From the NCBI RefSeq assembly GCF_900090265.1, contig NZ_LT607752.1, positions 2,790,001-2,854,000 on the forward strand: a DNA stretch of 64,000 nt. The letters are read 5' to 3'. This document shows, in pieces, positions 59,593 through 64,000 of the stretch. Source of the stretch: Micromonospora rifamycinica. Lineage in GTDB: Bacteria > Actinomycetota > Actinomycetes > Mycobacteriales > Micromonosporaceae. The notes under the pieces are model-generated. The model was not told where the DNA came from. It saw only the letters and a list, made by a program, of their open reading frames with translations, and made no database searches. The position numbers and the translations under genes were made by a program. Positions within the stretch are counted from its first letter, which is position 1. Every line of letters starts with the position of its first letter.

Positions 59593-60495
59593 CTACCGGG
59601 CGGGCTGGGCGGCCAGCGGGAAGGTGACCCCGGTCAGCTCCTCGGAGACCGTCCACAGCCGACGGGCGACGGCCTCGTCGCGGGCGGCCTTCGACCGGCC
59701 GACGAGCTTCGGCGCACCACGCCCTTCGAGGAAGCCGCCCGGCCCGGCGTAGCTGCCGCCGGGGACGTCGGCCACCGCGGCGTAGAGGGTGGGCAGCGCG
59801 CCGTCCGCCTCGCTCTGCGCGAAGCGGTGGACGAGGGTCATCTGGAGCCGGTTCCACAGGGAGCGCTGCTGGTCGAGGTGCCCGAGCAGGTTGGTGGAGG
59901 CCAGGCCGGGGTGGGCGGCGGTCGCCCGCACCGGCGAGCCGACCTCGGTGAGGCGGCGCTGCAACTCGGCGGTGAACAGCAGGTTCGCCAGCTTGGACTG
60001 GGCGTACGCGGGGAACGCCCGGTAGGGCCGGCGCTCCCAGTTGGGGTCGGCGAAGTCGATCTTCCCGCCCCGGTGCGCGCCGGAGGCGACGGTCACCACC
60101 CTTCCCCGTACCTGCGGCAGCAGCAGGTTGGTGAGCGCGAAGTGGCCGAGGTGGTTGGTGCCGAACTGGAGTTCGAACCCGTCGGCGGTGCGGCCGAGCG
60201 GCGGGATCATCAGCCCGGCGTTGTTGATCAGCAGGTCGATCGGCCCGGTGCAGTCCTGCGCGAACGCGCGCACCGAGGCGAGGTCGGCCAGGTCGAGCCG
60301 CCGCACCTCGACGTCGCCGGTCATGGTCGCGGCGGCGGCAGCGCCCTTGGCGAGGTCACGGACGGCGAGCACGACGTGGGCGCCCCGGGCGGCGAGCACC
60401 TGGGCGGCGATCCGGCCGATGCCGCTGTTCGCGCCGGTGACGACGACGGTACGGCCGGTCATGTCGGGAACCTGGGCGGTCGTGAATGTTGTCAT
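59593..60495 (-). CDS. Short-chain dehydrogenase/reductase (retinol dehydrogenase-like)
   Basis: This 300-residue classical SDR has the cofactor motif [18 protein letters not shown], structural LLINNAGLM and catalytic [11 protein letters not shown] preceded by the Ser in VTVASGAH. Overall pattern is the WW-oxidoreductase/retinol dehydrogenase-like group often used on lipid or polyketide-like substrates. ATG 60495 ([12 protein letters not shown]) is chosen; the longer frame runs antisense into tetR2. It is divergent from the TetR gene at 60554 with a 58-bp gap, so regulation by that protein is likely. Confidence 0.92.
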   Translation of the reverse strand: MTTFTTAQVPDMTGRTVVVTGANSGIGRIAAQVLAARGAHVVLAVRDLAKGAAAAATMTGDVEVRRLDLADLASVRAFAQDCTGPIDLLINNAGLMIPPLGRTADGFELQFGTNHLGHFALTNLLLPQVRGRVVTVASGAHRGGKIDFADPNWERRPYRAFPAYAQSKLANLLFTAELQRRLTEVGSPVRATAAHPGLASTNLLGHLDQQRSLWNRLQMTLVHRFAQSEADGALPTLYAAVADVPGGSYAGPGGFLEGRGAPKLVGRSKAARDEAVARRLWTVSEELTGVTFPLAAQPAR

Positions 60496-60498
60496 GGC

Positions 60499-60525
60499 CA
60501 ACAATGTATACGGCGACAACAATGT
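60499..60525. promoter_or_regulatory. Candidate operator of the second TetR regulator
   Basis: CAACAATGT occurs at 60499-60507 and 60517-60525, nine bases apart, in the 58-bp gap between the divergent SDR and tetR genes. The second copy extends into an imperfect palindrome CAACAATGTTG. The AT-rich run TTTTTTC (60541 region) next to it is the likely promoter area. Assignment as operator is by position. Confidence 0.45.
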
Positions 60526-60553
60526 TGGCAACGGCGACATTTTTTCGACTACG

Positions 60554-61147
60554 ATGACCGGTGTGCCCACGTACCACCACGGAAACCTGCGCTCGACGCT
60601 GCTCGCGGCGGCCGAGAACAGCCTGCGCCAGCACGGCGTGGGCCAGCTCTCGCTGCGCGAACTGGCCCGGGAGGTCGGCGTCAGCCACGCCGCGCCACGC
60701 CGGCACTTCGCCGACCGGCAGGCGCTGCTGGACGCCCTCGCCGAGGCCGGGTTCGCCCGGCTGCACGCCGAGCTGCACGCGGCGCTCGCCGCCGCCGGCC
60801 CGGACTTCGGGCCGCGCCTGCACGCCATGGCCACGGCCTACCTACGGTTCGCCACCGAGGACGCCGCGCTGCTGGAGCTGATGTTCGCCGGCAAGCACCG
60901 CGAGGGGGCCGACCATCTCGTCGCCGCCGCTGCCGCGCCGCTCGGCCTGATGCACGACCTGATCGTCGAGGGGCAGGAGCAGGGGGTGCTGGAGGCCGGC
61001 CCACCGGACCGCCCCGGGATCGTGCTGTTCGCCACGTTGCAGGGCATCGCCACCCTGGTCAACGGCAACCTGGTCGCGCCGGAACTGCTCGACGGGATCA
61101 CCCGGGACGCCGTCGACCAGTTCCTCCGGGGAGCCCGCCCCCGCTGA
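60554..61147 (+). CDS. TetR-family transcriptional regulator
   Basis: This 197-residue repressor has the [23 protein letters not shown] and an N-terminal [20 protein letters not shown], typical of the subgroup with a TetR_C_33/WHG-like ligand domain ([15 protein letters not shown]). ATG 60554 is used; GTG 60563 is possible. It is divergent from the SDR gene, which is its most likely target together with its own promoter. Confidence 0.9.
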   Translation: MTGVPTYHHGNLRSTLLAAAENSLRQHGVGQLSLRELAREVGVSHAAPRRHFADRQALLDALAEAGFARLHAELHAALAAAGPDFGPRLHAMATAYLRFATEDAALLELMFAGKHREGADHLVAAAAAPLGLMHDLIVEGQEQGVLEAGPPDRPGIVLFATLQGIATLVNGNLVAPELLDGITRDAVDQFLRGARPR

Positions 61148-61395
61148 CCGCACGGCCCCGTCGTCCCCCGGTCGCACGCTCCACAAACGACGGACGGTCC
61201 GCGCCGCCGACTGTCGGCTTCTCGACTTTCGTTGTGCCTGCTCGCCCGCTGGGTAATGTGGCGATCAATCCCCTCCCCCGACGTCGGTCGACGCGTCGAC
61301 GGCACGGCTCTCCCGGTCGGTGCCACCACCCGCATTGCGGGCCGGATCACCCGACGGCGGCGGGACGGAGCGGATGCCGGCAGGGGGAGGTTCGC
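61148..61395. other. Intergenic region before the CHAT-STAND gene
   Basis: This 248-bp gap lies between tetR and the CHAT-domain gene. A long overlapping frame reads through it but has no family features. No terminator or convincing promoter pair could be picked. A GGGGGAGG site at 61383-61390 serves the CHAT gene. Confidence 0.4.
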
Positions 61396-64000
61396 GTGAC
61401 AACTGGTCTGGTGCTCGACGACAGCGGCTTCGAGATCCTGGTCGCCGGGGAGCGGATCGAGCCGCGCCGGCCGCTGACCGCAGAGGACGCCACCCTGCTG
61501 GGCGACCTGGGCAGCCGGTACGCGCAGGCCGTCCAGGCCGGCGCCGACGACGACGTGCTGACCGGGCTGGGCCGCGCGTTGTACGGCTGGCTGGACGGCG
61601 AGCAGGGGCAGCTGACCGACCTGCTGCGCCGGGCGTCGACCCCGCTGACCTTCGAGGTGCAGGGTCCGCGCACGCCGTCCGATCGACAGTGGACGGTGCT
61701 GCGGGCACCGTTCGAGCTGCTGGCCCGCCCCGACGGCGGGTTCCTCGCGGCCGACACCCTGCTGCGCTTCGGCGTCGTCCGCCGGCTGGGCGCACCCGGG
61801 GTCCGGCCGGCTCTCGACGCGTACCGGCTGGGGTTGGGGTTCATGGCGGCGGCCCCACGCGGGCAGCACGAACTCGACTTCGAGGCCGAGGAGGCGGCGA
61901 TCCTGCGCGCGGTGGGCGAGGCCCGGCTCGACCTGATGGTCGAGGACACCGGCGACCCGGCGCAGTTGGCGCACCGGCTGGCCGACCTGGGCGGCCTGCC
62001 GGTGCTGCACCTGTCCTGCCACGGGCTGAACACCTGGCGTCCCCGGCCGGACCGGCCGGGCGTGCCGGCGCTGATGCTGGAGGACGAGCTGGGCGACGTA
62101 CGCCCCACCACCGCCACCGAGCTGGTCGGGCTGCTGACCACGATGCCCCGACTGGTGTTCGTCTCGGCCTGCCTCACCGCGACCGCCGCCGACGCCACCG
62201 GCCAGCTACCCCCCGGACCGGGCCGGCGTGGCGAGTCGGACACGCCGGCAGCCGGCACGGAGCTGGTGGCGCACTCGCTGGCCACCGCCCTGGTGTCGGC
62301 GGGGGTGCCGGCGGTGCTCGGCTGGGACGGCTCGGTCGGCGACCGGTCGGCCACCGTCTTCGCCGAGACACTCTACGGGCGGCTGGGCGACCGGGCCGAT
62401 CTCGCGGTGGCCGTCGCCGACGCCCGCCGGGCGCTGCTGGAGTCGACGAAGCCGCTGCTGCGGGCCGACTGGCACCTGGCCCGGTTGTGGCTGGGGCCGA
62501 CCGGGGGCGGGCCGCTGGTGGCGGGCACCCGGCGGCGGTCGCTGGTGTCCCCCGTACGCGGGACCAAGAAGTTCCTGGACCGCAAGCAGCACGTGCCGGT
62601 GGCGCGGGCGGACATGTTCGTCGGCCGGCGGCCGGAGTTGCAGCAGTCGTTGCGGGCGTTGCGGTCCGGCGACCGGGCCGGCGTGCTGCTGCACGGGCAG
62701 GGCCGGTTGGGCAAGTCGAGCCTGGCCGCCCGGATCGTCGACCGCTTCCCGGACCGGGCCGTCGGGGTGGTCTTCGGCGACTACGGCGCGCTGGCGGTGC
62801 TGGACGCGGTCGCCGACGCGGTACGCGCCAACCCGCAGGCCCGGGACCTGATCGCCAGGCGACTGCCGGAGGTACGCGCCCGGCCCGAGGCGCTGGAGAC
62901 GGTGCTGATCGACCTGCTGACCGGCCCGTGTGCCCAGACCGGCGAGGGTCAGAGCCCACTGCTGCTGATCATCGACGACCTGGAGCAGATCCTCCACCCC
63001 GATCCGGCCGGACCACACCGGGTGGTCGCCGAGTCCGCGCCGGTGCTGGCGGCGGTGCTGCGGGCGTTCGACCCCGCCGAGACCGACAGCCGCCTGGTAC
63101 TCACCAGCCGCTTCCTGTTCACCCTCGGCGGGCTGGAATCCCGGCTCGCCCCGGTGCAGTTGCGCCCGCTGTCCGAGGTGGCCCAGGGCAAGCTGCACTG
63201 GCGTCAGCAGGCGCTCGTCCCACCCGACCGGCAGGCCGAGCGGGCCACCCTGGCCCGCCGGGCGATCCGGGTCAGCCGGGGCAACCCCGGGCTCCAGGAT
63301 CTGGTCGTGCTGCGGCTGGTCTACAGCGGGCAGGTGCCGCCGGAGCGGTCCGAGGCGGCGGTCGCCGGGATGGAGGAATACCTCCGGCAGGGTGACCTGC
63401 CCCCGGACGCCGACGTACGGGCGTTCCTGGAGAACCTGGCCCTGGACGAACTGCTGGCGCAGGCCGGGCCGCCCCACGTCGCCCTGCTGCGGGCAGTCAC
63501 CCTCTTCGACCTGCCGGTACCGGTGCCGGTGGTCGACACGCTGGCGGCCGAGGTCGGCGGGTCGACGGACCGGTTGCGCGGGCTCGGCCTGCTGGACACC
63601 TTCCCCGACCGGTACGACCCGCAACGTCAGGCGGTCGCCGTCAACGCGCTGGCCGCCGGCCGGCTCACCCCGCTCGCCGACGAGGAACGCACCAAGCTGG
63701 CGGCACTGGCGGTGGAGCCGCTCTTCACCGCCTGGGGCGGCCCCACACCTAGCCCACGACAAGATTTGGCCCTGGACCTGCAACTTACCCGCCTAGCCCT
63801 GACCGCCGGAACATCTCCCGCCGTCGTCGTGGCGTGCGGGACCGGAGCAGTAGTCGAGCTACATGGCGGCCATGCCGATAATGCCTTCAGGCTCGGAAAA
63901 GAAGCGATAGCCCTCCTCGATCGGCATCGCGCCGCCATCCCTACCTATCTGCTTCGTAAGGTTGCCGGTGCTGCGGCGATCAGCGGTGACGGCGACACCG
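61396..64000 (+). CDS. CHAT-protease / STAND-ATPase protein (partial, runs off the window)
   Basis: The frame opens at GTG 61396 (VTTGLVLDDSGFEILVAGER), six bases after GGGGGAGG, and is still open at 64000 (868 codons). Residues about 125-290 form a CHAT caspase-like protease with His209 in LHLSCHGLN and Cys259 in FVSACLTA. A P-loop ATPase follows with Walker A GQGRLGKSS (434-442) and Walker B LLLIIDDLEQIL (Asp527, Asp528), then an arginine-rich sensor region (RLVLTSRFLF) and a helical part probably leading to repeats. CHAT-STAND proteins are linked to bacterial immunity and programmed cell death. From about 63745 codon use shifts toward A/T-rich codons (CTA, ATA, GTA, AAA), hinting at a mosaic C-terminus. 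Confidence 0.85.
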   Translation, partial: MTTGLVLDDSGFEILVAGERIEPRRPLTAEDATLLGDLGSRYAQAVQAGADDDVLTGLGRALYGWLDGEQGQLTDLLRRASTPLTFEVQGPRTPSDRQWTVLRAPFELLARPDGGFLAADTLLRFGVVRRLGAPGVRPALDAYRLGLGFMAAAPRGQHELDFEAEEAAILRAVGEARLDLMVEDTGDPAQLAHRLADLGGLPVLHLSCHGLNTWRPRPDRPGVPALMLEDELGDVRPTTATELVGLLTTMPRLVFVSACLTATAADATGQLPPGPGRRGESDTPAAGTELVAHSLATALVSAGVPAVLGWDGSVGDRSATVFAETLYGRLGDRADLAVAVADARRALLESTKPLLRADWHLARLWLGPTGGGPLVAGTRRRSLVSPVRGTKKFLDRKQHVPVARADMFVGRRPELQQSLRALRSGDRAGVLLHGQGRLGKSSLAARIVDRFPDRAVGVVFGDYGALAVLDAVADAVRANPQARDLIARRLPEVRARPEALETVLIDLLTGPCAQTGEGQSPLLLIIDDLEQILHPDPAGPHRVVAESAPVLAAVLRAFDPAETDSRLVLTSRFLFTLGGLESRLAPVQLRPLSEVAQGKLHWRQQALVPPDRQAERATLARRAIRVSRGNPGLQDLVVLRLVYSGQVPPERSEAAVAGMEEYLRQGDLPPDADVRAFLENLALDELLAQAGPPHVALLRAVTLFDLPVPVPVVDTLAAEVGGSTDRLRGLGLLDTFPDRYDPQRQAVAVNALAAGRLTPLADEERTKLAALAVEPLFTAWGGPTPSPRQDLALDLQLTRLALTAGTSPAVVVACGTGAVVELHGGHADNAFRLGKEAIALLDRHRAAIPTYLLRKVAGAAAISGDGDT

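Noticed and set aside
61320..63395. 691-codon plus-strand frame at the CHAT locus
   Set aside because: The product is Arg/Gly/Pro/Ala-rich with no motif. The frame starting at 61396 contains the CHAT and ATPase motifs and has a proper ribosome site.

Overview
The window is chromosomal DNA of a very high-GC actinomycete, most likely Micromonosporaceae (Micromonospora or a close relative). The reasons are the frequent GTG starts, the long GC-rich intergenic hairpins, a GlnR-type nitrogen box ahead of amtB, and the gene order ffh-glnD-glnB-amtB-ftsY-smc-mutM-rnc-DUF177-sepIVA-coaD-rsmD-recG-thiL. From memory, that order closely follows the Rv2915c-Rv2927c and Rv2965c-Rv2977c blocks of Mycobacterium tuberculosis. 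No rRNA, tRNA, CRISPR array, insertion sequence or prophage was recognised.

Positions 1-12158 (nearly all minus strand) hold proS, an amidohydrolase, a Uma2-family protein, ffh, the nitrogen operon amtB-glnB-glnD with a well-spaced GlnR box, an APH-family kinase and ftsY. Positions 12306-17435 (plus) hold a PhoD-like phosphatase, a MarR regulator with an exporter and a universal stress protein under matching inverted-repeat operators, and a DinB-family protein. Positions 17488-33423 return to the conserved minus-strand core: HAD hydrolase, smc, mutM, rnc, plsX, rpmF, DUF177, sepIVA, coaD, rsmD. That core is interrupted by a membrane CAP-domain protein with tryptophan repeats, a GH114-like lipoprotein and an MMPL transporter. 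Positions 33731-37511 are a plus-strand insert between rsmD and recG: an LPVTG wall-anchored protein and a DrrAB-type ABC transporter with its MerR regulator. Then come recG, a FakA-like protein, rpmB, a GNAT protein, thiL, a stand-alone Lrp ligand domain, a DUF3515 protein and a TetA-like exporter.

The main discovery candidate is 46812-57266, an eight-gene plus-strand operon behind about 1 kb of unusual non-coding DNA and closed by a strong terminator. It encodes a secreted Agd3/CE18-like polysaccharide deacetylase, a PelF-like GT4 glycosyltransferase, a polytopic membrane protein, a sugar-phosphate nucleotidyltransferase, two epimerase/dehydratases, a UDP-sugar dehydrogenase and a GH114-like hydrolase. 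This set resembles Pseudomonas Pel and Aspergillus galactosaminogalactan loci. It probably makes and modifies a partly deacetylated hexosamine- or uronate-containing exopolysaccharide. A second GH114-like protein, a lipoprotein, lies at 24383-25300.

The last part (57329-64000) is accessory: a truncated toxin beside an intact HTH antitoxin, two TetR-controlled oxidoreductase loci with visible operators, and the first 868 codons of a CHAT-protease/STAND-ATPase protein of possible defence function that runs off the window.
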